Source: Rhodococcus sp. B7740 (lineage in GTDB: Bacteria > Actinomycetota > Actinomycetes > Mycobacteriales > Mycobacteriaceae). From it: 64,000 bases of DNA. The notes under the pieces are model-generated. The model was not told where the DNA came from, ran no database searches, and saw only the letters and a list, made by a program, of their open reading frames with translations. The stretch is taken from the NCBI RefSeq assembly GCF_000954115.1, contig NZ_CP010797.1, positions 3,658,001 through 3,722,000 of the forward strand, in the 5' to 3' direction. This document shows, piece after piece, positions 16,489 to 25,211 of this stretch; the first letter of the stretch is position 1; each line of letters opens with the position of its first letter. The position numbers and the translations under genes are program-made.

Positions 16489-17112
16489 GTGCAGAAGGTC
16501 AGGAACGACTACGCCGCGTGGATCGACCTGGGGCCGGGTGGCCTTCCCGCCAACGTCGGTGGCTGGCTGATCACCACTGCCCTCAAACCACTCGCCCGAC
16601 GCGACACGACGACCGTCGACGGTGCCGGGAGCCCAGGACTGCACTGGCACCTCGATCACCGACCCGGACCTCGTCCGACGATCGCGCCCTACCCGATACC
16701 GCACCGGCAACTCACCCACCGTGGCAGCACTGAGCTCATCGAGCGGCTCACGGCAACAGTGGCCGCCGAAGCCCGATCCGGCGGGCCGTTTCACCTCGAG
16801 CGCAGTCGATTCGAGCGCAGAGGCGACGCGCTGTACGTCACGGACATCGGTGCCGCTGCGCCCTGGATCTCACGAACGAAGGGTGAAGTTCTGCACGTGC
16901 ACGACAGTGAGGGCTCGCTGCACGTGGTGATGCAGCCGGACGATGCGCAGACGGTGATCTCCGCGGGTTGGGGTGAACTGCACCCCTTGGCCGGACGCCC
17001 GGTTCTCGGACTACCCGAGACCTACGTCTTCGTCTACGCATCCAGAGACGCCGACGACGCAGACCGAATCGAGCAGATCATCTCGCGCGCGACGGCGACT
17101 GCAACGACCTGA
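16489..17112 (+). CDS. DUF5519-like (luciferase-domain) protein
   Basis: Cytoplasmic protein of 207 residues, no signal or transmembrane segment. The pattern WIDLGPGGLPANVGGWL at the start and GWGELHPLAGRPVLGLPETYVFVYASR at the end resembles proteins annotated as luciferase family or DUF5519, for which no reaction is established. The GTG at 16489 has the hexamer TATGTT (16477-16482) six bases upstream, consistent with a leaderless transcript. It is not obviously in an operon with its neighbours. Confidence 0.7.
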   Translation: MQKVRNDYAAWIDLGPGGLPANVGGWLITTALKPLARRDTTTVDGAGSPGLHWHLDHRPGPRPTIAPYPIPHRQLTHRGSTELIERLTATVAAEARSGGPFHLERSRFERRGDALYVTDIGAAAPWISRTKGEVLHVHDSEGSLHVVMQPDDAQTVISAGWGELHPLAGRPVLGLPETYVFVYASRDADDADRIEQIISRATATATT

Positions 17113-17196
17113 GCCGAGGACGATGCGGATCTGTTGCTCGACCGGCCACGTACGAAATCGGGTGAACGATGCTGCCGACCGTGTGACGATCGGGAC

Positions 17197-17658
17197 ATGA
17201 CACTCGACGACATCGTGAATCTGGTCCGCAGTTTCGAAGGCACCGTGACGCAGCGGCCTCGAGAGGGAGACGGAACTCCCGAACTCGCCTGGGGCGATGC
17301 GTTCTTCTACTACTCGACCGACGGGTCCATCCCCACGAACACTCAGCCGTTCGCCACGATCGTGACCAAGAACTACCCGGGCGACGAGCTGTCCCGACTG
17401 GACCGACCCGACGCGTTCCGCGTCAACATCGTTGCAGGAAAACAAGAGTTCCACAGGATGCTGGGAGTGCCGCCCCGCGAAGCGGCCCACGCACCCCAGG
17501 CCGACACAGACGACGTCCTCGCCGCCCACCCTCAGTACGGCACCGCAGGCTGGCTGTCCGTGGTCAACCCGTCTTCGCAGACCGAAACGCGTGTCCGGAA
17601 ACTACTCGACGCCGCGTATCACGGTGCCAAGAGCAGATACGAGCGCCGCCAAGCCTGA
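17197..17658 (+). CDS. DUF6194-like hypothetical protein
   Basis: Protein of 153 residues beginning MTLDDIVNLVRSFEG at ATG 17197. Features shared with DUF6194-type proteins are WGDAFFYYSTDG, PFATIVTKNYPGDELSRLDRPDAFRVNI and the end AHPQYGTAGWLSVVNPS. The alternation suggests a small alpha/beta protein, soluble and without catalytic motifs I can name. Its stop abuts the stop of the convergent transketolase gene without any intergenic base. Function unknown. Confidence 0.7.
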   Translation: MTLDDIVNLVRSFEGTVTQRPREGDGTPELAWGDAFFYYSTDGSIPTNTQPFATIVTKNYPGDELSRLDRPDAFRVNIVAGKQEFHRMLGVPPREAAHAPQADTDDVLAAHPQYGTAGWLSVVNPSSQTETRVRKLLDAAYHGAKSRYERRQA

Positions 17659-18558
17659 TCAGCCGAAGAAATCGTCCATCGATCGGGAGAGCCCCTCGAT
17701 ATCCAGGCCGTTGGCCCGATCATGTTGGGCCACCGCGCCGTATTTGCGTCGTTCTCCTGCTTCGACCCCGACTCCCGACACCCGATGACGCGCATCGGCG
17801 AGGGCTCTGTTCACTTGCAGCACTGACGTTCCCGCGAGATACGGCTCGACGATCATGACGTCCGGCGCGGTCAACGTCGCCCGCAGCGTTCGGCTGTCGA
17901 ACGGCCTGATCGTCGACGCATGCAGCACCGTCAGGTCCCGACCCGAGGCTGCGGCGAGAACCCGGTCCGTCATCGGGCCGACGGAGATCACTGTTCCCGA
18001 ATTGCCCTGTTGCACAGGGGTGAACATTCCATCGGGCCGGCCGTATGGACGTTCGTTGCACACCCCGTCGAGCCTGATGTAGACGCGATCGTCGGTTGCC
18101 GCCGCGCTCTGCAGCATCCACCCGACCTCGTCGACATGCCCGGGAACATGGACCGTCCACCCGTCCAGGGTGTCGAGGAGTGCGACATCTCGCTGACCGA
18201 AGTGTGTCTCGCCGCCCTGCGGCCACCCGTAGGACCCACCCGAGCTCACCAGGATTGCGCCGACGCTCTGATGGCCCAGATCGAGTTTCACCTGCTCGAA
18301 GGGCCGCTCGATCAGGAACGGCGGGAAGGTGTGCACGATCGGACGCATTCCGGCCAGGGCCAGACCGCCGGCGACCCCGATCATGGCCTGCTCTCGAATG
18401 CCGACGTTGATCACCCGCGATCGAACACCGGCGGTGAGGTGCGGTTCGAGATATCCAACTCCGATCTCCGCCAGCACCAACGCTGTTCGCTCGTTCTGCG
18501 CCAACAGATCGGGCAGCAGGCGGTAGAAGTGCTCGCGTTGGTCCAGCGTTGCCTTCAT
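17659..18558 (-). CDS. Transketolase-like C-terminal subunit (pyrimidine-binding and transketolase-C domains)
   Basis: Protein of 299 residues carrying the second half of a split transketolase. The pyrimidine-binding domain shows VINVGIREQAMIGVAGGLALAG, with the catalytic Glu in the IREQ motif that activates thiamine diphosphate, and the C-terminal domain includes the VLHASTIRPFD region. ATG 18558 shares one base with the TGA of the N-terminal subunit gene (TGATG), so the two subunits are produced together. The substrate is not indicated; split transketolases often serve specialised sugar pathways rather than the core pentose cycle. Confidence 0.82.
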   Translation of the reverse strand: MKATLDQREHFYRLLPDLLAQNERTALVLAEIGVGYLEPHLTAGVRSRVINVGIREQAMIGVAGGLALAGMRPIVHTFPPFLIERPFEQVKLDLGHQSVGAILVSSGGSYGWPQGGETHFGQRDVALLDTLDGWTVHVPGHVDEVGWMLQSAAATDDRVYIRLDGVCNERPYGRPDGMFTPVQQGNSGTVISVGPMTDRVLAAASGRDLTVLHASTIRPFDSRTLRATLTAPDVMIVEPYLAGTSVLQVNRALADARHRVSGVGVEAGERRKYGAVAQHDRANGLDIEGLSRSMDDFFG

Positions 18559-19238
18559 CAGCTCTCCTTCTTTTCGACGTGCGCGACCACCACGTGCGGC
18601 CCCTGTGGATGATGGAGGCGAAACGCGCGCCTGAGAGCGGTGTGATCTCGGCCGTCGACGTCGGAAATGGACCACCCCTCGACCGCGAACCGCGACGCGA
18701 TACCGCCGGGCCATCCCAGGCCGGCAGAGTCGTTGTCGATCACCACCGCGGTCAGATTGCCCAGATTCGATCGCGCAGCGAATTGAACGGCTTCCATATT
18801 GCTCCCCTCGTCGAGCTCGGCGTCGCCGATCAGTACGAAAACTCGGGCGATACTGTTCTGAATCCGCAGCGCAACAGCAGTTCCGGCGGCCAGTGCCAAG
18901 CCATGGCCGAGCGATCCCGATCCGATATCGACCCCGCGTGCCAGCGTGCGATCCGGGTGATTTCCCAGCGGTGAGTCGTAGCTGCCGAACGACGCGAGCT
19001 CGTGCGGCGTCAAGAATCCCCGTGCCGCAAGCACGGCGTAGTACGCCATCGGCCCGTGACCCTTGGACAGGTAGAACCGATCACGGTCCGGGTCGTCAGG
19101 ATCGGCTGGGTCCAGGATCAGAATGTCGGAGTACAACACCCACAACACATCGAGTGTCGAAGTGGCGCTGGTGCTGTGCTTTTCGTCGCCCGTCATCAGA
19201 GTCATGAGCCGAGGCAACTCGTCGAATGTCATCTGCAT
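18558..19238 (-). CDS. Transketolase-like N-terminal subunit (TPP-binding domain)
   Basis: First half of the split transketolase, about 226 residues (typical N-terminal subunits are nearer 270, so this one is short). The pyrophosphate/Mg motif is GDAELDEGSNMEA followed by AVVIDND, and YLSKGHGPMAYYAVLA and GSLGHGLALAAG are characteristic. ATG 19238 or the next ATG at 19232 are both possible; GGTGGGG just upstream favours 19232. Together with the following gene it forms one ThDP-dependent enzyme. No sugar transporter or kinase lies beside it to indicate a pathway. Confidence 0.8.
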   Translation of the reverse strand: MQMTFDELPRLMTLMTGDEKHSTSATSTLDVLWVLYSDILILDPADPDDPDRDRFYLSKGHGPMAYYAVLAARGFLTPHELASFGSYDSPLGNHPDRTLARGVDIGSGSLGHGLALAAGTAVALRIQNSIARVFVLIGDAELDEGSNMEAVQFAARSNLGNLTAVVIDNDSAGLGWPGGIASRFAVEGWSISDVDGRDHTALRRAFRLHHPQGPHVVVAHVEKKES

Positions 19239-19387
19239 GACCCCACCCTGCAACCTCGAGCGCGCTCGAGGTCAAGCCCTGCGGGGGAGGTGATGTGAGT
19301 GTCCGACATTCCCGGGCGGGACGACGATTTCCGCTTCTCGAGCCAAATTGTGGACACTGACGGCACCACCGACCGTAGTCTCCAGAT

Positions 19388-19777
19388 ATGCCGCGAAACC
19401 CCCTCGCTATAGCGGGGACGTCCATCGACTGCGCCGATCCGGCGGAACTAGCGCGCTTCTATCTCGCGCTTCTCGGCGGCGAGTTGTTGTGGGAGAACTC
19501 CGAGAGCGTTGGGATCCGCACACAATCCGGCCTGAACATCGTTGCGCAGAAAGTCACGAACTACATTCCGCCCCAATGGCCGTCGACATCCATCGTGCAC
19601 TTCGATCTGGACGCTGGAGCCGACCTGACCGATTCCGTGGCCTACGCAGTCGAATGCGGGGCCAAGGAGGCAGCAGAGCAGCCGGACCCCCGATGGCGAG
19701 TTCTGCTCGACCCCGCCGGGCACCCCTTCTGCATCACCACGGAGGTGTACGACGGGCGACCGGAGGCAATAGCCTGA
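19388..19777 (+). CDS. VOC family protein
   Basis: Glyoxalase-like protein of 129 residues: AGTSIDCADPAELARFYLALLGG at the start, SIVHFDLDAGADL in the second repeat and VLLDPAGHPFCITT near the end, as in the many actinobacterial VOC proteins of unknown substrate. TAGTCT (19376-19381) lies six bases before the ATG, so a leaderless message is likely. One base separates its stop from the next gene, a membrane protein. Confidence 0.82.
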   Translation: MPRNPLAIAGTSIDCADPAELARFYLALLGGELLWENSESVGIRTQSGLNIVAQKVTNYIPPQWPSTSIVHFDLDAGADLTDSVAYAVECGAKEAAEQPDPRWRVLLDPAGHPFCITTEVYDGRPEAIA

Positions 19778-19778
19778 G

Positions 19779-20102
19779 ATGGTGCGCAATCTCGTCATCG
19801 TTCTGCTCCTGTTCGGATTCATCGTCGGATCGGTGCCGTTGGGCTGGTACCTGATGGGCGAAATGACCACCAACGCGAATGGCGTCGTGTATTCCGGTGG
19901 CTATCAAGCCCTGAACGGTGTCACGATGGACGACGAATTCGTCGATGACATGAACGATTCGTTCGACCGAAGAACTCGAGGCCTGTCCATGCTGTGGCTG
20001 TACGTAGTGCCTGTGTTTACCGCAGCTCTCGGTGCACTGGCCGGATTCGTTCTCGGCAAGTTCGGATTCGTGCTCACGCGCAGGCGAACTCGAGAGGCAT
20101 GA
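19779..20102 (+). CDS. Hypothetical two-TM membrane protein
   Basis: Protein of 107 residues with one transmembrane helix at residues 4-26 and another at about 72-95, separated by a polar loop (VYSGGYQALNGVTMDDEFVDDMND). A basic tail RRRTREA ends it. No homologous family is recognised. It is one base downstream of the VOC gene, and the next start (GTG 20104) is one base after its stop, so all three may be co-transcribed. Confidence 0.6.
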   Translation: MVRNLVIVLLLFGFIVGSVPLGWYLMGEMTTNANGVVYSGGYQALNGVTMDDEFVDDMNDSFDRRTRGLSMLWLYVVPVFTAALGALAGFVLGKFGFVLTRRRTREA

Positions 20103-20103
20103 G

Positions 20104-20613
20104 GTGGCTGGGCCTGCCGAAGTGGAGCTGAGCACCGACGACATTCGACGCGTGACGGCCTTTGCGGCTACCTGCGCCCGACGGGCATTACCGATCTACG
20201 ACATGGCCCACCCCGGGGATGCGCGTCCACGCTCGGCGATCGAGGGTGCCGAGGCATTCGCCGAGACCGGCCACCGGACGGCGGAGTTACGCAGGCTCGC
20301 CTGGGACGCGCACAAAGCGGCCCGCGAACTGCCGACTTCAGCGGCCACGGACGCAGCACTAGCTGCCATGCACGCGGCCGGCTCTGCGTATCTCCATCCG
20401 CTGTACAGCCCCCACCAGATCAAACACATTCTCGGTTCTGCTGTGCACCTGGTGCTCGCCGACCCGAAATCTGCTGCAGAACAGATCGAATGGATCGACG
20501 CTCAGTCCGATGCGACTGTGCGAGCGATTTTGCGTCGGTTTCCGCCACCGATCGCCGGGCGCACGAGGTTCGGCGTGCTCATGGCCCGACTCGATACCGA
20601 ATTGCGCCGTTGA
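20104..20613 (+). CDS. Imm-5-like putative immunity protein
   Basis: Helical protein of 169 residues that matches the pattern of the Imm-5-like family associated with bacterial polymorphic toxins: FAATCARRALPIYDMAHPGDARPRSAIEGA, then RRLAWDAHKAARE and AALAAMHAAGSAYLHP. It has no signal peptide. The GTG at 20104 immediately follows the previous stop, suggesting coupling. No toxin gene is visible nearby, so if it is an immunity protein it is an orphan. The assignment rests on pattern memory, not a search. Confidence 0.68.
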   Translation: MAGPAEVELSTDDIRRVTAFAATCARRALPIYDMAHPGDARPRSAIEGAEAFAETGHRTAELRRLAWDAHKAARELPTSAATDAALAAMHAAGSAYLHPLYSPHQIKHILGSAVHLVLADPKSAAEQIEWIDAQSDATVRAILRRFPPPIAGRTRFGVLMARLDTELRR

Positions 20614-20644
20614 GCCGTTGCCTCGATTGGAGTGCGGTGACAGC

Positions 20645-20989
20645 ATGGGAAAGATGAAGACACATGAACGCCCGTGGAAGCGTTATGCAATTGCCGCGTT
20701 GCTGGCCTTCCTCGCATTCTCGACGATCAGCGACATCGTGTCCGATCCTTCTGCCTGGAACTGGTCGAAGCTGGCTGTGCTGGCTGTGGCCGCTGTGTTC
20801 ATCTGGTACGGAGAGCGCCGAACCTGGACGTCTCCGGACAAGATCGGACCCGAAGCTGTACCCGCCGGGGATGTCGAAGCGGTGGTCGCAGAATCCGGCA
20901 GAACTGTCCACGCCATCAAAGCGCTACGAGAGATGCATCCCGGTCTCGGTCTGCGTGACGCCAAGAATCTCGTTCGACCGGATCACTGA
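20645..20989 (+). CDS. Membrane protein with ribosomal L7/L12 C-terminal-like segment
   Basis: Protein of 114 residues. Two hydrophobic helices (about residues 14-30 and 42-58) precede a soluble tail whose sequence, TVHAIKALREMHPGLGLRDAKNLV, resembles the C-terminal domain of ribosomal protein L7/L12 (the IKxVRxxxxLGLxEAKxLV pattern). In L7/L12 this domain recruits GTPases. Here it is tethered to a membrane anchor and its role is unknown. A GNAT gene follows after 14 bases, preceded by GAGGAGAAGG. Confidence 0.72.
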   Translation: MGKMKTHERPWKRYAIAALLAFLAFSTISDIVSDPSAWNWSKLAVLAVAAVFIWYGERRTWTSPDKIGPEAVPAGDVEAVVAESGRTVHAIKALREMHPGLGLRDAKNLVRPDH

Positions 20990-21003
20990 CCGAGGAGAAG
21001 GCG

Positions 21004-21477
21004 ATGTCGTCAGTCAGCGGTACACGTGCCGTCCAGGATCCCGCCGGACTGACCGAGGCCGCAATCCTGTTGATCGACTTCAATCGCGAGTACGACTACC
21101 CGGTGCCCGAGTCGGATTGGCTTGCAGCTCATCTCGATACTCTGGTGAAATCCGGCGATACCAGCGTGCTGACATTCGGGACTCCCGCCATCGGTGTGGC
21201 GATTCTGCGATTTCGGGCCGGCACTCTGAGCGCAGATATCGAGGCCTATCTCGCCGAGTTCTACGTCCGGCCTAGCCTACGCGGGAAGGGCTACGGAACA
21301 ACCTTTCTCGACGACGTCATCGAGCACGCACGCGGCAGGGGTGCCACCTACATGGACCTCAACACTTCCGAGGACGACGAGGCGGCGCGACACGTGTACG
21401 AAAAGCGTGGCTTCGACTGCCACGAAGGCCGTGGCGAGGGACCCAAAGCTCTGTATTACGAACTCGAGCTGAACTGA
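21004..21477 (+). CDS. GNAT family N-acetyltransferase
   Basis: Acetyl-CoA-dependent acyltransferase of 157 residues. The acetyl-CoA binding segment is FYVRPSLRGKGYGTTFLDDVIEHARGRG in part (RGKGYG is the Q/RxxGxG/A motif) and the C-terminal YEKRGFDCHEG is typical of the fold. The target amine is unknown. It has a good ribosome binding site and probably shares a transcript with the preceding membrane protein. Confidence 0.85.
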   Translation: MSSVSGTRAVQDPAGLTEAAILLIDFNREYDYPVPESDWLAAHLDTLVKSGDTSVLTFGTPAIGVAILRFRAGTLSADIEAYLAEFYVRPSLRGKGYGTTFLDDVIEHARGRGATYMDLNTSEDDEAARHVYEKRGFDCHEGRGEGPKALYYELELN

Positions 21478-21500
21478 CGCAAGAGATGTAGCCTGGCCAT

Positions 21501-22256
21501 ATGGTTAGCCGAGATAACAGCTCTACATCGTTCGGGACCGTCGCCGACGTGTACGAATCTGCTCGCCCCGACTATCCGTCGGCCGCGGTCGAATGGCTGC
21601 TGAAACCCGTACTCGAGTCGAGCGGGCGGCCTCTCGTCGCCGACGTCGGTGCCGGGACCGGCAAGCTCACCCGCATCATCGCCGCCGCCGGGTGCGATGC
21701 CGTCGCGGTCGATCCTGATCCCGCCATGCTCGACGCCCTGCGCGACGCAGTGCCAGGAGTTCCGGCCCACGTCGGCACCGCCGAGTCCCTGCCGCTGGAG
21801 AACGAGAGTGTCGATGCCGTCCTGCTCGGACAGGCCTGGCACTGGGTCGAGCCGGTAGCCGCGTCACGCGAGATCGGCCGGGTTCTGCGCCCAGGTGGCA
21901 CCCTGGGACTCATCTGGAACATTCGCGACGAGTCGCACTCGTGGGTTCGGCGACTGAACTCGGTGGTCTCGCGCGGTGGAGCGCTGACCATGTTCGACGA
22001 CGGTCCACCGCCGATCGCAGAACCGTTCCGCCGGCTCGACGAGGAGCGGTGGGCGTGGTCGCGCACGGTGAGCCGGTCCCAGTTGACCGATCTGGTTCGG
22101 TCGCGCAGCTTCTACATCACCGCGACCCCCGATGAGCGCAACCGCATCGATCGGGATCTCACTGCACTGTTCGACGAATTGGGCCTCGAGGGATCGAGGA
22201 CGATCGAACTGCCCTATGTCACAAGGGCTTTCCGCACCACGAAGCCGAGCCGGTGA
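21501..22256 (+). CDS. Class I SAM-dependent methyltransferase
   Basis: Methyltransferase of 251 residues. Motif I is VADVGAGTGKLTRIIA, followed by an acidic VDPDPAML (motif II) and the post-I region VDAVLLGQAWHWV, which fits the Methyltransf_11 group. The substrate cannot be read. TAGCCT (21489-21494) lies six bases before the ATG with no ribosome binding site, so it is probably leaderless and independently transcribed. Confidence 0.87.
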   Translation: MVSRDNSSTSFGTVADVYESARPDYPSAAVEWLLKPVLESSGRPLVADVGAGTGKLTRIIAAAGCDAVAVDPDPAMLDALRDAVPGVPAHVGTAESLPLENESVDAVLLGQAWHWVEPVAASREIGRVLRPGGTLGLIWNIRDESHSWVRRLNSVVSRGGALTMFDDGPPPIAEPFRRLDEERWAWSRTVSRSQLTDLVRSRSFYITATPDERNRIDRDLTALFDELGLEGSRTIELPYVTRAFRTTKPSR

Positions 22257-22346
22257 GACGCCCCAACCCCGGGAGTCGCCACATCCGAGCAAAACGAATA
22301 TGATTCCCAATAAGTGGGTGCAGGTTCGACTTCGAGGAGCTACAAC

Positions 22347-22631
22347 ATGGCGTTTCCGATCATCGTCGCGAAAGCAGTATCGACGGTCGTAACAGGCGCA
22401 GTCGGCGTCGCCGCGTACAACGGTGCCAAGAAGCTGTACGCCAAAGCTCCCGTCCGCAAGGTCGCGGTATCGGCAACCGAGCTCGGTCTCCGCGCCGCGC
22501 GAAAGGCCGAAATCCACGCCGAGTCAGCACGTCTGGCCGTGTCCGATGTTGTTGCAGAAGCGCGCGACCGGCTCGGGGAAGAAGTGCCGCCACCCTCGGC
22601 CACCGAAGTCGGCCACGGTCACTCGCACTGA
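22347..22631 (+). CDS. DUF1490 family protein, partner of a metal P-type ATPase
   Basis: Protein of 94 residues: hydrophobic start MAFPIIVAKAVSTVVTGAVGVAAYNGAKKLYAK in outline, a basic helix, and a His-rich end GHGHSH that could bind metal. DUF1490 proteins are found upstream of CtpC/CtpV-type P1B ATPases in mycobacteria, where a metallochaperone-like role has been proposed for related small proteins. The next gene, 19 bases on, is exactly such an ATPase. A -10-like TATGAT (22299-22304) and small inverted repeat GAAT-ATG-ATTC precede the gene. Confidence 0.82.
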   Translation: MAFPIIVAKAVSTVVTGAVGVAAYNGAKKLYAKAPVRKVAVSATELGLRAARKAEIHAESARLAVSDVVAEARDRLGEEVPPPSATEVGHGHSH

Positions 22632-22650
22632 TCACGGCAGTCGGCCGAAC

Positions 22651-24831
22651 ATGACGATGCTCGTCGAACATTCCCTCGATGCAGCTCCCGACCGCGCGGA
22701 TGGCATCGAGATCCTGTCCGATGCCGCCGGCCGCATGCGGCTTCGCGTCGACTGGCTTCGATCGAGTCCGGGTCGCGCGGTCGCCGTCGAAGATCACGTA
22801 GACAAGATTCGCGGCGTTCGAGCTGTCCACGCTTACCCCCGCACCGCATCGGTCGTCATCTGGTACTCCCGCTCCCGGATCGACCGGGCCGAGCTGTTCT
22901 ATGCGGTGAACGCAGGTCGCACCACCGACTGGGCTCTGGTACCCGTGCGTAGCCCACGGTCGGCTGACGTCACCAGCGGTGATGTCCTGCGCATGACCAT
23001 CGGCGGCGCGGCCCTGGTCCTGCTCGGCTTCCGTCGCTACGCCTTCCGACGGCCGCCCCTCCTCGGACCCACCAGCCGCGTCGTGGCGACCGGGGCCACC
23101 ATCTTCACCGGCTATCCATTCCTGAAGGGAGCGCTGCGCTCGCTGACCGGAAACCGGTCCGCCGGGACCGACGCACTCGTCAGCGCCGCCACCGTGGCCA
23201 GTCTGGTGCTCCGTGAGAACGTTGTTGCCCTGACCGTGCTGTGGCTGCTCAACATCGGTGAATATCTGCAGGAGCTGACGCTCAAGCGCACTCGTCGCGC
23301 GATCTCCGATCTCCTGACCGGCACGCAGGACACCGCGTGGATTCGCCTTCCGGACGGTTCCGAGATCTCCGTCGACGTCGATCGGCTGGAGATCGGCGAC
23401 GAAGTCGTCGTGCACGATCACGTCGGCGTGCCCGTTGACGGGACCGTCGTAGACGGTGACGCGGTGGTCGACCAATCCGCAATCACCGGTGAGACATTGC
23501 CGGTGTCGATAGCTGCAGGCGACAGGATCCATGCCGGGTCCGTCGTTGTCCGTGGCCGCATCGTCGTCCGCGCGTCTGCGGTAGGCCGCGATACGACGAT
23601 CGGCCGCATCATCTCGCGCGTCGAGGAGGCACAGGAAGACCGCGCCCCGATTCAGACGGTGGGAGAGAACTTCTCACGCCGCTTCGTACCCGCGTCGTTC
23701 ATCCTGTCGGGCCTCACGCTCCTGGTCACCCGCGATGTCCGACGGGCGATGACCATGCTGCTCGTCGCGTGCCCGTGTGCGGTGGGTCTGTCGACTCCGA
23801 CGGCCATCAGCGCCGCCATCGGAAACGGAGCTCGCCGGGGGATTCTCATCAAGGGCGGATCGCATCTGGAACAAGCAGGCAGGGTCGATGCCTTCGTGTT
23901 CGACAAGACCGGCACCCTCACCGTCGGACGCCCCGTCGTCACCAATGTCGTGTCATTCCAGGACGACTGGGAGCCGGAGCAGGTGCTGGCGTATGCCGCC
24001 AGTTCCGAGATCCACTCTCGGCATCCGTTGGCGGAGGCCGTGATTCGCAGCACCGAGGAACGCCATATCGTAATTCCTCCGCACGAGGAATGCGAAGTAC
24101 TCGTCGGCCTCGGCATGCGTACCGTCGCAGACGGCCGGACTCTGCTGCTGGGCAGCCCGTCACTGCTGCGCAGCGAGAACGTCACCGTCTCCGACCATGC
24201 GGCCGAATGGGTTTCGCGCTTGCAGCGTGAGGCCGAGACTCCGCTACTGCTGGCGGTGGACGGCGTACTGGTCGGGTTGATCAGCCTGCGTGACGAGGTC
24301 CGATCCAATGCTCTGGACGTACTGAACGCGCTCCGCGCCGACGGTGTGGAACGGATCGTCATGCTCACCGGAGATCACCCCGAGACCGCGGCGGCCGTAG
24401 CCGCCGAACTGGGCATCGCCGAGTGGCGAGCCGAGGTGATGCCCGATGACAAACTCGACGCCGTCCGCAAGCTCCAAGAAGAGGGATATGTCGTCGCGAT
24501 GGTCGGAGACGGCACCAACGACGCTCCCGCGCTCGCCGTCGCAGATATCGGTATCGCAATGGGGTTGGCGGGCACCGATGTTGCCGTCGAAACGGCCGAT
24601 GTAGCTCTGGCCAGCGACGACTTGACACGGTTGCTCGACGTTCGCGATCTCGGACGACACTCGGTATCGGTCATCCGGCAGAACTACGGAATGTCGATCG
24701 CCGTGAACGCTCTGGGCCTCCTGGTCAGCGCCGGTGGAGCACTCTCTCCGGTGCTCGCCGCGATTCTGCACAACGCGTCCTCGGTCGCGGTGGTCGGCAA
24801 CAGCTCCCGACTGATCCGATACCGAATCTGA
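22651..24831 (+). CDS. ctpC: P1B-type metal-transporting ATPase (CtpC-like)
   Basis: Heavy-metal efflux ATPase of 726 residues. After an N-terminal region of about 95 residues without a CxxC metal domain, it has a transmembrane part, the actuator ITGETLPVS, the metal-binding ACPCAVGLSTP helix, phosphorylation motif FDKTGTLTV, the SRHPLAEAV His-Pro and hinge VGDGTNDAPAL. The arrangement and the DUF1490 partner match mycobacterial CtpC, implicated in manganese or zinc export and metal stress. ATG 22651 (MTMLVEHS) gives a sensible N-terminus. The metal is inferred, since CPC also occurs in copper pumps. Confidence 0.85.
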   Translation: MTMLVEHSLDAAPDRADGIEILSDAAGRMRLRVDWLRSSPGRAVAVEDHVDKIRGVRAVHAYPRTASVVIWYSRSRIDRAELFYAVNAGRTTDWALVPVRSPRSADVTSGDVLRMTIGGAALVLLGFRRYAFRRPPLLGPTSRVVATGATIFTGYPFLKGALRSLTGNRSAGTDALVSAATVASLVLRENVVALTVLWLLNIGEYLQELTLKRTRRAISDLLTGTQDTAWIRLPDGSEISVDVDRLEIGDEVVVHDHVGVPVDGTVVDGDAVVDQSAITGETLPVSIAAGDRIHAGSVVVRGRIVVRASAVGRDTTIGRIISRVEEAQEDRAPIQTVGENFSRRFVPASFILSGLTLLVTRDVRRAMTMLLVACPCAVGLSTPTAISAAIGNGARRGILIKGGSHLEQAGRVDAFVFDKTGTLTVGRPVVTNVVSFQDDWEPEQVLAYAASSEIHSRHPLAEAVIRSTEERHIVIPPHEECEVLVGLGMRTVADGRTLLLGSPSLLRSENVTVSDHAAEWVSRLQREAETPLLLAVDGVLVGLISLRDEVRSNALDVLNALRADGVERIVMLTGDHPETAAAVAAELGIAEWRAEVMPDDKLDAVRKLQEEGYVVAMVGDGTNDAPALAVADIGIAMGLAGTDVAVETADVALASDDLTRLLDVRDLGRHSVSVIRQNYGMSIAVNALGLLVSAGGALSPVLAAILHNASSVAVVGNSSRLIRYRI

Positions 24832-24877
24832 TCAGTAACGCCCCGACACGAGGGCGATCTGCTTGGTACCCAGTCCG

Positions 24878-25135
24878 CTATTTCGCGTCGCGGAAGTACG
24901 GTTCGACCGTGCCCTTGAGCTTGACGAGCATGGGATTTCCGTAGCGATCCTTCGCGGTGGGGACTTCGACTCGCACCCAACCCTCGGTCACGTTGTATTC
25001 GCGAACACTGGTCTTCTCGACGCCGTTGAAGCGAATACCGACGTCCCGGCGAAGAACCTCTTCGTTGTAGAAGGGGCTCCGCGGATCGATCGCGAGGTGG
25101 TTCGGTGGAACGTCTGTGTGCTGGTCCTCTGACAT
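24878..25135 (-). CDS. DUF3297 family protein
   Basis: Soluble protein of 85 residues: HLAIDPRSPFYNEEVLRRDVGIRFNGVEK followed by VREYNVTEGWVRVEVP and GTVEPYFRD. This matches the short, widely distributed DUF3297 family, which has no known function. ATG 25135 is the only good start. The gene lies between ctpC (convergent) and dnaB (same strand, 76 bases upstream) and may be read from the dnaB transcript. Confidence 0.85.
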   Translation of the reverse strand: MSEDQHTDVPPNHLAIDPRSPFYNEEVLRRDVGIRFNGVEKTSVREYNVTEGWVRVEVPTAKDRYGNPMLVKLKGTVEPYFRDAK

Positions 25136-25211
25136 GAATTACTTTCGTCGAATGCTGAGACAAGGGCGTGGTTGATTCCTGAAGAGAATACGCGACCCAG
25201 CGCTGTCGGCC

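Noticed and set aside
22281..22320. Possible Zur/Fur box before the DUF1490-ctpC pair
   Set aside because: Only GAAT-ATG-ATTC is symmetrical; it does not fit the seven-base arms of a Zur box well enough to call. Noted only as a promoter-like region.
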